From NCBI RefSeq assembly GCF_940670685.1, contig NZ_OW711693.1, positions 2,418,001 through 2,482,000 on the forward strand: a DNA stretch of 64,000 nt, read 5' to 3'. The notes under the pieces were generated by a model. It was not told where the DNA came from and did no database searches. It worked only from the letters and a program-made list of their open reading frames with translations. Made by a program: the position numbers and the translations under genes. Shown here piece by piece: positions 55,819-64,000 of this stretch; position 1 is the stretch's first letter; every line of letters begins with the position of its first letter. Source of the DNA: Anaeropeptidivorans aminofermentans (lineage in GTDB: Bacteria; Bacillota; Clostridia; Lachnospirales; UBA5962).

Positions 55819-56625
55819 CTATGTATTAAGTAAATGGCGATGCTCATCTATAAAGGGTTTTATTATTTCCTCTTCAGCTTTCCATCGTGCTTTAGCGGCA
55901 GCCGTTATATTATCGTATTCACCGAGATAATGGCGCTTCCCTTTAAATGTAAGTGTCGCAATCCATGAATTCGTTTTGCTGTAGTAAGAAACGCCCTTTA
56001 TGCCGCTGCGATTATTCTTTGACACCTTAGAAGATGCAATAACCTCCAAACACGTTCCATCAATCAATGTTCGATATTCCTTATCCTGTAAGCATCCGCA
56101 GCTTTTTGTGTGGCCGTTCCTTAAATTCGATATGCTTACGCTGCAAATATTTCCGCAGTCACAGCGGCAAAGCCATTTCCGTGGACTATTTTTTGAGGTT
56201 TTATCAGGATATAAGGCCAGCAGATGCCCAAAACGTTGGTTTGAAATATTGCTTCTTTCTTTTAAAAGACAGCCGCAGCTTTTCGTCTCGCCGCGAATAA
56301 GATTACGCCCGACAACATGAACCGTCTTGCCGCATTTACAGATACATTCCCATACAACATAGCCGTCTTTGCGCTGGTCCGTCGGAGCCACTGCTTTTAA
56401 TCTGCCAAAGGTCCTATTAGACAAATCGACAAATCTTCTTCGGTTCCTATCTTCAAGACAGCCACAGCTTTTTGTCCTGCCGGATGTAATATTATTTTTA
56501 TAAATAATTTTTATATTGCCACACTCACATTGGCAGCGGCAAACCCGGTATCCTTTTTCATTCTTAAATTCATCTAAAATCATTAGCAGACCAAACTGCT
56601 TTCCAACTATATTTTTATATGTCAT
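55819..56625 (-). CDS. AP2-domain protein with three zinc-knuckle repeats
   Basis: 268 residues. Three repeats of about 55 residues (starting near 8, 70 and 128) share G-x-F-G-x-L, a CxCxCG pair site and a TKSCGCL ending; each likely binds zinc. A C-terminal AP2/ERF-like DNA-binding domain follows (GIKGVSYYSKTNSWIATLTF, about 208-255). AP2 domains in bacteria mostly sit in HNH homing endonucleases; no HNH nuclease motif is visible here. Such triple-repeat AP2 proteins occur in phages and mobile DNA. It may be a stand-alone DNA-binding regulator or the remnant of a selfish gene. Confidence 0.8.
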   Translation of the reverse strand: MTYKNIVGKQFGLLMILDEFKNEKGYRVCRCQCECGNIKIIYKNNITSGRTKSCGCLEDRNRRRFVDLSNRTFGRLKAVAPTDQRKDGYVVWECICKCGKTVHVVGRNLIRGETKSCGCLLKERSNISNQRFGHLLALYPDKTSKNSPRKWLCRCDCGNICSVSISNLRNGHTKSCGCLQDKEYRTLIDGTCLEVIASSKVSKNNRSGIKGVSYYSKTNSWIATLTFKGKRHYLGEYDNITAAAKARWKAEEEIIKPFIDEHRHLLNT

Positions 56626-56986
56626 ATGTTGTCAACCTCGCTATAGCCGTTCTGCCTTTGAATAAATCCAACTGTTATAGAAAATATACTGCTTTTTACT
56701 TCATACAGAGCCATTGATGTATTTAACTAAGCTTCTGATGTAGTAAATATTATGAAAACTGCGCCGAAAAAAAACGCCAAATTATTTCTATAAACCACCG
56801 ATATTGACATTATTTCCTATTAAGGATATTAAACCGCCAATTTAATACATACAGAAGCTGCTGAAAACTTAAAATCAATATAATTTATTGATTAGATTTA
56901 TCTGATTGGTATTTTTATAATGCTTTCATTGGGAAACGGAAGGCTTAAGTGGATAAAAATCCAACGAACACGAGGAGGAAATAGAA
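56626..56986. other. Intergenic region upstream of chemoreceptor
   Basis: 360 AT-rich bases without a gene. Promoter-like TATAAT lies near 56917; the chemoreceptor ribosome binding site GAGGAGG is at about 56973. No other structure recognised. Confidence 0.5.
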
Positions 56987-58801
56987 ATGGCAAAATTAAA
57001 ATTCAAAATGCAGATTAAAGAAAAGCTGGCTCTGTTTATCGGCGTTTTGCTGGGTACGGTAATCTTACTGCTATCAGCAATATCCTATTTCAATCTGGAC
57101 AAGGCCTATAAGCAAGCCATATCTGCTAAGCAAGATGATTATGACAGTAGAATTAAAGTTGCTGTGGAAAGTATCATAGGCGTTCTTAATGTAAATTATG
57201 AGAGATACCTTAACGGAGAAATCACCGAACAAGATGCGCTGGAATCCGCAAAAAAAATCCTTCGTGACACCCGTTACGAAGACGGTGGCTACCTTTGGGC
57301 ATATACAGAAGACGGGGAATGCATTGTCCACATGGACCCGGAAATTGAAGGGACCCAGCGCTATAATATTACAGACCCAAAAGGAAATTATTATGTTCGC
57401 AATATTATCGCCGCAGGAAACCAGTCCGAAGGCGGGTATACGGAATATTATATGAAAAGCCCGACGCAAGAAGAAACTTCTCAAAAAAGAGCTTTTACAA
57501 TGAAATTTGAACCTTACGGCTGGTACATAAGTACAGGAAATTATTATGATGAAATTAATGACACTATTGCTAAACTTCGTCAGCAATCGGCTGCTTCACA
57601 TATAAATCTTTTGATAATCAGTTTCGTTACTGCTGCTGTTGGTGTTGCTATAACGTTCTTCGGCCTTAATCAATTGACCGGTCCTCTTTCAAATGTAGCC
57701 AGACGTCTCCAACTGCTTGCAGAAGGTGATGCTCATACACCGCCGGTTTCTATTTCAAATACCAAAGACGAGATGCAGACCCTTACCCAAGCGTCTGAAA
57801 CCTTAATATTGGCAATCCAGAGCATTGTTAATGACCTTACGGCACATATGAAAAATATTGCAAAAGGAGATTTAACGACACCAATTACACGCCAATATGT
57901 TGGTGATTTTCTTCCAATTCAGGATTCCCTGGGAGAAATATATCTTTCTTTAACTCATGCCTTATCCAATATAAGTGTGTCCGCAGAGACGGTTAATTCA
58001 GGAGCGACACAAGTCTCCGCTACTGCTCAGGCGCTTGCTTCCGGTGCTACAGAGCAGGCAGCTTCAGCAGAGGAGCTTTCTGCATCCATTACTACCATAT
58101 CAAATCAGGCAAACCATATTGCGGAAATTGTTAAGCAAGCCTCTGAAGGTATGGCAAAAACAGCGGCGGGCGCAGAAGACGGACATGACAAAATGGAACG
58201 GCTCCTTAAGTCCATAGAGATGATTCAGAACAGTTCGAAACAAATCAGCGGAATTACCAATGCCATTCAAGACATTGCCCATCAGACTAATATTTTAGCC
58301 TTAAATGCGGCTATTGAGGCAGCCCGCGCCGGAGCCGCAGGCAAAGGCTTTGCCGTTGTGGCCGATGAGGTCCGCAATTTGGCTGGAAAATCCGCAGAAT
58401 CTGCAAAAAGAACGGCTGCCTTAATTGAGCATTCCATGGAGGAAGTGGCCGAAAGCTTACGGCTCGCAAAAGAAACACTGACTTCAACCGAATATGCTTC
58501 TGCAGAAATTTTAATTTTGCAAAATATCTTAGAAGATATTAATAGCGATGCACAGGGTCAGGCCGCCGCCATCACACAAATTACAATGGGTGTGGAGCAG
58601 ATATCCGCTGTTATACAGACAAATGCGGCGACAGCAGAAGAAAGCTCTGCTTCCAGCGAGGAACTTTCTGCCCAGGCAGCAATACTTAAAGATGCCATAT
58701 CTAATTTCAAATTTGAAACTGATTTAATTTCCCATGAAACAGCACCGGAGCTATCCCATGATTTAATCCGCTTGGAATCCATTAATAAGTATCTTTATTA
58801 A
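56987..58801 (+). CDS. Methyl-accepting chemotaxis protein with single Cache domain
   Basis: 604 residues. Membrane helix about 13-33, extracellular sCache_2-type sensor (about 35-200) including [20 protein letters not shown] and [17 protein letters not shown], second membrane helix about 203-224, HAMP domain, then the cytoplasmic signalling helix with the conserved tip [20 protein letters not shown]. This type of Cache domain often binds small organic acids; the ligand here is unknown. GAGGAGG precedes the ATG. No che genes nearby. Confidence 0.95.
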   Translation: MAKLKFKMQIKEKLALFIGVLLGTVILLLSAISYFNLDKAYKQAISAKQDDYDSRIKVAVESIIGVLNVNYERYLNGEITEQDALESAKKILRDTRYEDGGYLWAYTEDGECIVHMDPEIEGTQRYNITDPKGNYYVRNIIAAGNQSEGGYTEYYMKSPTQEETSQKRAFTMKFEPYGWYISTGNYYDEINDTIAKLRQQSAASHINLLIISFVTAAVGVAITFFGLNQLTGPLSNVARRLQLLAEGDAHTPPVSISNTKDEMQTLTQASETLILAIQSIVNDLTAHMKNIAKGDLTTPITRQYVGDFLPIQDSLGEIYLSLTHALSNISVSAETVNSGATQVSATAQALASGATEQAASAEELSASITTISNQANHIAEIVKQASEGMAKTAAGAEDGHDKMERLLKSIEMIQNSSKQISGITNAIQDIAHQTNILALNAAIEAARAGAAGKGFAVVADEVRNLAGKSAESAKRTAALIEHSMEEVAESLRLAKETLTSTEYASAEILILQNILEDINSDAQGQAAAITQITMGVEQISAVIQTNAATAEESSASSEELSAQAAILKDAISNFKFETDLISHETAPELSHDLIRLESINKYLY

Positions 58802-58903
58802 CTTTAAAATAGTCTTTTTGTTTTAACATTCAGTAACTATTTTCAAAAGCATCAATACTTCTATCACAGCTTCCGCCTCTCCATTTTCATTTAAAAAGCC
58901 TCA

Positions 58904-58955
58904 ACACAAACAGAGCTGTTTTTACGAAAGTAAAAGCAGCTCTGTTTGCTTGTGT
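58904..58955. terminator. Terminator after the chemoreceptor gene
   Basis: CACAAACAGAGCTG and CAGCTCTGTTTG-CTTGTG arms with inner TTTTTAC/GTAAAAG stem; a long stable hairpin. Confidence 0.85.
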
Positions 58956-59142
58956 CCTGAAAAGAGTAATTTAAAACTTGCAATATGCTCCCTAAGAGTA
59001 TATAAAAATGGTGAACTTTCTGATATAATTAATCAAAAACATGGAACGCTGTTCGAAATGTTTTAAAGATACCATTAGCTACACATATGCCCCTTCAATG
59101 AGGCATTAACCGCATTTAAAATTTCTCTCATTAAGAGGGAGG

Positions 59143-60285
59143 GTGAGCAATATAAATAAAGAAGATTCAGATGACATATATATTCGCACAGTACAGAAAG
59201 AGTATACAAAAATTGACGGAAAGTGGCTTCAGCTGCATTATAAGACAGCAGTTGTTCTAGTTATAGTTGCTTTCTTAGTCGAGGTTTCCATGGGAATATT
59301 TTTAATCAATTCAGATATGCTTAGAACGACAGTCCATCGATTTTTTCTGAAATATTTAATTTTTCCAAGTGGAATTAATTTTATTTTTATTGCTCTTAAT
59401 ATGTTTATAATCAAATCAAAAATTTTTTCACAAACCTTTAAGATTTATGCTATTTCAATTATTTTTGTATGTATTAATTTCGTTCTTTTTGCTGTACATA
59501 ATGCCTTTATAGCAATTTATTATATTGCCGCAATAGCAATTATGCTGACTATAATCTATGCCAACTATTATGTAACAGGCATGACTGCGCTAACAAGCAT
59601 TGTTTCTATGGTGATTTCAGAGCTGTTTATACAATGGGATGGAGATAAAATCAGTATTTTTCAAAGCACCCTTCGATTTAGTGAATTTTTGATTTCTCTT
59701 ATTTCTCTTATTACCTTTTCCATTGCTTGTATGATAATAATTCGGTTTGAACGTAAAAAGAACAGCGCAAGCATACAAAAAGAAATCGAACGGCAGCAAT
59801 TACAGCAAATTCTTCATATGGACGAAATGACTGGAATATATAATCGGAAAGCACTTCATAATGAGCTTAAACATGTGGAAGATACTCCATCAGATACCCA
59901 GCATATTCTTGCAATCGTAGACATTGATAGATTTAAAAGTATCAACGACACATGGGGCCATCATATAGGAGACCGCTGTTTAATAGAATTTGCGAAAATT
60001 CTGAAAGAATATCATACGAATATTACTCCTTTTCGCTATGGGGGTGATGAGTTCTGCCTGCTGTTCCGAGGTATCCGTATGGCAGATGCAGAAATTATTT
60101 GCAGAGAAATCCAGGATAAAGTCAACAATTTAGCCTTTAAAGATTATCCAAAGCTGGAGCTCACAGTAAGCTTCGGGCTCGCGGCAATTTCCGATCAAAT
60201 TGACACAGTAAGGCTTTTTATTAATGCCGACCATGCCCTATATGAAGCAAAAAAAGTCCGCAATTCTATCTGTGTTTTTAAATAA
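59143..60285 (+). CDS. Membrane-bound GGDEF diguanylate cyclase
   Basis: 380 residues. Six hydrophobic helices in residues about 30-200, then a GGDEF domain with MDEMTGIYNRKAL, DIDRFKSINDTWGH and the intact active-site loop RYGGDEF (about 300). The RxxD inhibitory site that should lie before it reads HTNI, so product inhibition through that site is unlikely. The start is GTG 59143 behind GAGGGAGG. Makes c-di-GMP at the membrane; the input signal is unknown. Stand-alone; no c-di-GMP riboswitch was recognised upstream. Confidence 0.93.
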   Translation: MSNINKEDSDDIYIRTVQKEYTKIDGKWLQLHYKTAVVLVIVAFLVEVSMGIFLINSDMLRTTVHRFFLKYLIFPSGINFIFIALNMFIIKSKIFSQTFKIYAISIIFVCINFVLFAVHNAFIAIYYIAAIAIMLTIIYANYYVTGMTALTSIVSMVISELFIQWDGDKISIFQSTLRFSEFLISLISLITFSIACMIIIRFERKKNSASIQKEIERQQLQQILHMDEMTGIYNRKALHNELKHVEDTPSDTQHILAIVDIDRFKSINDTWGHHIGDRCLIEFAKILKEYHTNITPFRYGGDEFCLLFRGIRMADAEIICREIQDKVNNLAFKDYPKLELTVSFGLAAISDQIDTVRLFINADHALYEAKKVRNSICVFK

Positions 60286-60552
60286 GATGATTACAAGGTA
60301 TTAGGAAAAGTATACGAAAAACCATGAGAATTCTCTTCGGTAAAATTTATAAGACCTTTTGTATAGAAGAACAGGATAAGATAAATTTGTTTGTAATTTC
60401 TACTGAAAAGACATTTTATGTTTTCTTCAATTTGAAGTCAAAGACTCACCTTTCTTGAAGAGCTCCTTGATGGGATTTATTATGTTTATCAGAAAGTACA
60501 AAAATTATAGTAAAAGCACTTTTTAAAAATGTTGAAAGGGTGAAAATCGAAC

Positions 60553-61101
60553 ATGAAAAAGGTCATTGTAATTTATAAATCAAAGTATGGCTTCACAAAA
60601 AAATACGCCCATTGGATTTCACAGGAACTGGGGGCTGAGTTAAGAGAAGCTGAAAAAACAAAGGCTTCTGATTTGCTTGACTATGACATTATTGTTTATG
60701 GAGGCGGGCTTTATGCAGGAGGTGTGAACGGTCTTTCGCTAATTGTGAAATCTTTTCCGTCTATTGCAGATAAGTCGCTCTATCTATTTACTGTAGGCGC
60801 TGCCGATGTAAATAATGAAACGAATATATCAAGCATACGCCGTTCATTGGCAAAGGTACTTACACCTGAAATGGAAAGAAAAATTAACATCTTTCATTTT
60901 AGAGGCGGCATTGATTACCCAAAACTTAGCTTTAGTCATCGCATTATGATGCGTATGATGGTAAAAATGATACAAAAGAAACCTGAACATGAACTAAGTA
61001 ATGAAGATAAAGATATGCTGGCAACCTATGGTCAGGTTATCGATTTTACGGATAAATCCTCTATAGATACCATGATTAATCGAATAAAATCAGAAATTTA
61101 G
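60553..61101 (+). CDS. Flavodoxin-domain protein
   Basis: 182 residues. Opens with VIVIYKSKYGFTKKYAHWIS, the FMN phosphate-binding loop of flavodoxin/HemG-like proteins, and contains YGGGLYAGGVNGL for the isoalloxazine ring. Family flavodoxin_5, whose members include protoporphyrinogen oxidase HemG; the clostridial ones are generally electron carriers of unknown partner. AAAGGGTG precedes the ATG. 36 bases before the next gene, so possibly co-transcribed with the two-component pair. Confidence 0.88.
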   Translation: MKKVIVIYKSKYGFTKKYAHWISQELGAELREAEKTKASDLLDYDIIVYGGGLYAGGVNGLSLIVKSFPSIADKSLYLFTVGAADVNNETNISSIRRSLAKVLTPEMERKINIFHFRGGIDYPKLSFSHRIMMRMMVKMIQKKPEHELSNEDKDMLATYGQVIDFTDKSSIDTMINRIKSEI

Positions 61102-61137
61102 GGTCACCTATAAAACGAAATGTATGGGAAGTGGTCT

Positions 61138-61833
61138 ATGAACATCCTAATTGCAGATGATGAAAAAGACATTCTTAATCTAATAAAAATCAGCCTTGTA
61201 GAAAACGGATACACCGCCTTTACAGCACAGAACGGAAAAGAAGCATGGGATATTTTGACTACCCAAGAAGTCCATCTTGCAGTTCTCGACGTGATGATGC
61301 CTGTAATGGACGGCTTTAACCTTCTGCGTAAAATACGGGAGCACAGCACCATTCCGGTTATTTTTCTTACTGCAAGGATTGACGATATGGATAAGGTGCT
61401 CGGGCTTGGCGCAGACGACTATATTGCCAAGCCCTTTTCCGTTGCTGAATTGATGGCCCGTGTAGGAGCCCAGCTGCGCCGAAATAACGAATACCTATCT
61501 CCTAAGGAAAAAGCCGCAACAACCATTGTTTATGGAAACTTATCTATCGATACAGATAAATGCTGTGCCTTTAAGAATGGAGAACTGATTGAACTTGGCG
61601 CAAAGGAATACAAGCTCCTTTTATATTTTATGGAGCATCCCGAGCGGTTTTTTACAAAACGGCAGCTTTATCATGCAGTATGGAACGAGGAATTATATTT
61701 TGATGATAATACTGTGATGGTTCATATCAGCCGGATCAGAAGCCGCATAGAAGATGACCCGCAAAAGCCTAAATACCTGAAAACTATTCGCGGTATCGGG
61801 TATAAGCTTCATTACATAGGTGAAAAGCCATGA
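61138..61833 (+). CDS. OmpR-family response regulator (VanR-like)
   Basis: 231 residues. Receiver domain with DDE at 7-9 and phosphorylation site Asp51 in VLDVMMPVMDG, then a winged-helix DNA-binding domain ending LKTIRGIGYKL. The start ATG 61138 (MNILIADDE) has GGGAAGTGG upstream; an in-frame ATG at 61120 has none. It overlaps the kinase gene by four bases. Confidence 0.95.
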   Translation: MNILIADDEKDILNLIKISLVENGYTAFTAQNGKEAWDILTTQEVHLAVLDVMMPVMDGFNLLRKIREHSTIPVIFLTARIDDMDKVLGLGADDYIAKPFSVAELMARVGAQLRRNNEYLSPKEKAATTIVYGNLSIDTDKCCAFKNGELIELGAKEYKLLLYFMEHPERFFTKRQLYHAVWNEELYFDDNTVMVHISRIRSRIEDDPQKPKYLKTIRGIGYKLHYIGEKP

Positions 61834-63230
61834 GAAGAAAACTCTCTAATCAGTTTCTCGTAAATTTCCTTGTAATATTCCTTCTGACGCTGCTTGCCAC
61901 GGCGTTGGCATTTGTGATGCTGTCCTTTGCCAGCAGATTAATTTCAGATTCTCTTGTAAAAAACCAATATCCGGCAAGCACAATCATAAAAGAGGATTAT
62001 ACCCAGATTGATTCATCTGCTATTATTAAAAACGGCGGCGGTGTACAGGTTGTTAATAAGGAATATCGCATCGTTTATTCCAAAGGCCTTGACACCATAG
62101 GGAAAAATCAGCTAAATATCCAGGAGTTCACAGCCTTTTTAACCGAAAGCAAAGAAAAGCCCTATCATTACGATATCCTTTATCAGCCAGAGGGTGAATT
62201 CTGGCTGATTGTCACCTTCCCCACCTCCATTCGCCTTGATTTTTCCTTAATATATAATAAAGAAGCCTCTTCCAGTGATTTCACACGGACAGGCTTTGCC
62301 ATTGCTTTTGTTGCACTTCTTTATTTTTTAATCCTTGCTTTTCTTACCTTTATTTATTCAAGAATTACGGCTGCAAGTATTACTGTGCCTTTACGAAAAC
62401 TCTGTGATGGCACAAGGCTTTTACGTGAAGGCGATTATTCCGCAAGGGTGGATTTGCGTCTAAAAAATGAATTTTCTGAACTTCAGAGCACCTTTAACGA
62501 CATGGCCGCCCGTATTGAGCATGAAATTTCTCTTCGTAAAAAGTCCGAGGAGGATAGAAAACAATTAGTTCTTGATATTTCCCATGACCTAAAAAACCCT
62601 ATGTCAAGCATACATGGCTACGCTGAAATATGTATAAAAAAACCAGAGCTAACCAAGAAGGACCAAAAGGAATATCTTGAAATCATTCTTCATAACAGTA
62701 AGAGGGCAAATAAATTGCTTACAGAGCTTTTTGAGCTTTCCCAAATGGATAGCCCTGAGTTCTCATTGAAATCCGAAAAAACAGACCTTTGTGAATACCT
62801 GCGGCAGGCTTGTGGCGACCTTGTGCCCCAGTTTGAAGAAACGGGCTTTGTCTATGAATTTACTATTCCAGAAGAAAGCGTTTTTGCTTTGCTTGATGCC
62901 GACAGATTCAGCCGGATCATTGGAAATCTTGCAGAAAACGCATTACGGTATAATCCCCAAGGAACAACAATTTCTATAAACATGGCTATTGAAAATCATT
63001 ATGCATTGATTGACTTTAGCGACAATGGGATCGGAATTCCTCCTCACCTTGCAGACAACGTATTTAAGCCTTTCATCAGTGCAGATGATGCTCGCAGTTC
63101 CAAAGCCGGCGGAAGCGGCCTTGGGCTTTCCATCGCACAAAAAATCGCCGAGGCCCACGGAGGGGAATTGACGCTGATACCCCATAGAAATAAGGGCAGC
63201 ACATTCAGGATTACAATTCCTACGATTTAA
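61830..63230 (+). CDS. Sensor histidine kinase (VanS-like)
   Basis: 466 residues. First membrane helix about 12-35, extracytoplasmic sensor to about 150, second helix about 155-180, HAMP, HisKA with LDISHDLKNPMSSIHGY, and HATPase_c with NLAENALRYN, DNGIGIPPHL and GSGLGLSIAQKI. Partner of the preceding regulator by overlap. The likely theme is cell-envelope stress or antibiotic sensing, inferred only from similarity in style to VanS-type kinases. Confidence 0.95.
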   Translation: MRRKLSNQFLVNFLVIFLLTLLATALAFVMLSFASRLISDSLVKNQYPASTIIKEDYTQIDSSAIIKNGGGVQVVNKEYRIVYSKGLDTIGKNQLNIQEFTAFLTESKEKPYHYDILYQPEGEFWLIVTFPTSIRLDFSLIYNKEASSSDFTRTGFAIAFVALLYFLILAFLTFIYSRITAASITVPLRKLCDGTRLLREGDYSARVDLRLKNEFSELQSTFNDMAARIEHEISLRKKSEEDRKQLVLDISHDLKNPMSSIHGYAEICIKKPELTKKDQKEYLEIILHNSKRANKLLTELFELSQMDSPEFSLKSEKTDLCEYLRQACGDLVPQFEETGFVYEFTIPEESVFALLDADRFSRIIGNLAENALRYNPQGTTISINMAIENHYALIDFSDNGIGIPPHLADNVFKPFISADDARSSKAGGSGLGLSIAQKIAEAHGGELTLIPHRNKGSTFRITIPTI

Positions 63231-63246
63231 GGTAAATTTAAAGTTC

Positions 63247-63313
63247 ATATCAGCTGTATGAAAGGTTCCATTGCTATAATGGCAATGAGCCTTAAATACA
63301 GCTGATTTTTTAT
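63247..63313 (+). terminator. Terminator after the VanS-like gene, with a repeat-family fragment
   Basis: ATCAGCTGTAT and ATACAGCTGAT arms enclose AGGTTCCATTGC-type inner stems, followed by six T residues. A single repeat-family end fragment (GTAAATTTAAAGTT) lies just before it at 63232-63245. Confidence 0.8.
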
Positions 63314-63329
63314 TGTGGGGTGATAAATA

Positions 63330-64000
63330 ATAAAGCACGAACCGTTCCTTTTAGAAATGCTTTTAACAAATCTTGCCTTTTTTTTGCGGCAAATTAGTAT
63401 ACAAAACATTTGCAGACCGTCTGCCTCTTGCCGGCAGCGAGCAGGTGCTTGATTTCGGGTGCGGAATGGGCACAGTCGCCTATTATGTTATGAAAAGGCT
63501 TCCCAAAGGACAATTGACCTGTATTGATATTTCAGAAAGATGGCTTAATACCTGCCGTAAGACTTTAAGCAAATACAGAAACGTTAGTTTTATAAAATCG
63601 GATTTTCCGGAACTGGTTGACAGCAGCTTTAATGTAGTATACTGCCACTTTGTCTTACATGATATTTCAAAAAGTGAGCTTGAAAAAGTAATTTCTGTGC
63701 TGACTAAATCCATCAAATCCGGCGGCACTTTCATTTTTCGCGAACCATTAAATGAAACGGAAAAATTAAATATAATCAAAAGGCTAGTTGAGGAAAATGA
63801 CCTATCTCTCAAAAACAGCCGAATCACAGATATTCCGCTGATGGGCAATGCCCTTACAAAATATCTGAAAGAACACTTTTCACAGGAGAAGATTTATCTG
63901 ATCGGTGAATCCTGGGGCAGTGCTTTAGGAATTTTTCTCATTGATAAATATCCTGAATCCTATCATGGATTTATCGGTACTGCACAAATGGTTGACTTTG
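63330..64000 (+). pseudogene. Methyltransferase, frameshifted and fused to an alpha/beta hydrolase fragment
   Basis: Reads through the window end. From ATA 63330 (with GGGGTG upstream) the frame encodes IKHEPFLLEMLLTNLAFF up to a T8 run at 63378-63385; the continuation GKLVYKTFADRLPLAGSEQV is in the next frame, so one extra T would explain the shift. A class I SAM-methyltransferase core follows: VLDFGCGMGTVAYYVM (glycine-rich SAM loop), TCIDIS, FIKSDFPEL, SGGTFIFREPL. After NSRITDIPLMGN it passes without a stop into ALTKYLKEHF and KIYLIGESWGSALGIFL, the nucleophile elbow (GESWG) region of an alpha/beta hydrolase. A deletion that joined two genes is the simplest reading. Confidence 0.7.

Noticed and set aside
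58956-59142. Possible c-di-GMP riboswitch before the GGDEF gene
   Set aside because: The conserved core bases of the GEMM motif could not be found.

Overview
The window looks like the chromosome of a low-G+C anaerobic Firmicute of the class Clostridia. Supporting signs are a butyrate kinase, AT-rich intergenic DNA, strong AGGAGG ribosome binding sites, ECF transporters, AgrC-like histidine kinases and serine recombinases. Genus cannot be set from sequence reading alone.

Layout. 1-3147: 3'-truncated butyrate kinase, a divergent GntR regulator with palindromic operators between them, and a LysR regulator. 3571-9527: complete oppABCDF-type peptide/nickel ABC importer. 10077-12808: TldD/TldE (PmbA) metalloprotease pair. 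13192-15314: tRNA-Lys, an AraC regulator with an effector-binding domain, and YaaA. 15520-23313: a likely iron or metallophore uptake locus made of an MptD-like ECF S component, EcfT, a double ECF ATPase, an AraC regulator and two YbtP/YbtQ (IrtA/IrtB)-like ABC half-transporters, preceded by a DtxR-like operator candidate. 23386-25662: a large serine recombinase and a possible small companion gene. 25884-25966: tRNA-Leu.

25993-41020 is a visibly G+C-richer 15-kb integrative element. I infer that it sits exactly in the loop of the tRNA-Leu terminator hairpin: one stem arm lies at 25963-25986 and its complement at 41020-41045. The element carries a 2513-residue SLH/GLUG surface protein, two paralogous TetR regulators, a zinc-ribbon protein, a RepA-like ATPase, two ribbon-helix-helix proteins (one cut by an in-frame TAG), a hairpin-rich non-coding block, a small conserved ORF and a large serine recombinase next to its right end.

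41134-48695: small stand-alone genes (VOC, DUF998, cupin, GNAT), a 270-bp IS5-like relic, and sbcDC. 48696-50486: a long non-coding stretch with repeats, then tRNA-Ser. 50725-64000: an aminoglycoside-phosphotransferase-like kinase, an orphan LytTR/AgrC-like two-component pair, a V4R protein, an AP2 protein with three zinc-knuckle repeats, a Cache chemoreceptor, a GGDEF cyclase, a flavodoxin, a VanR/VanS-like pair, and a frameshifted methyltransferase fused to part of an alpha/beta hydrolase, running off the end.

A family of short palindromic repeats with TATAGTAAA-type ends is scattered through the AT-rich intergenic regions (at least nine sites) and absent from the integrated element. Three genes (GntR, GNAT, methyltransferase) keep their conserved N-terminus and a ribosome binding site but have ATC, ACG or ATA where the start codon should be.
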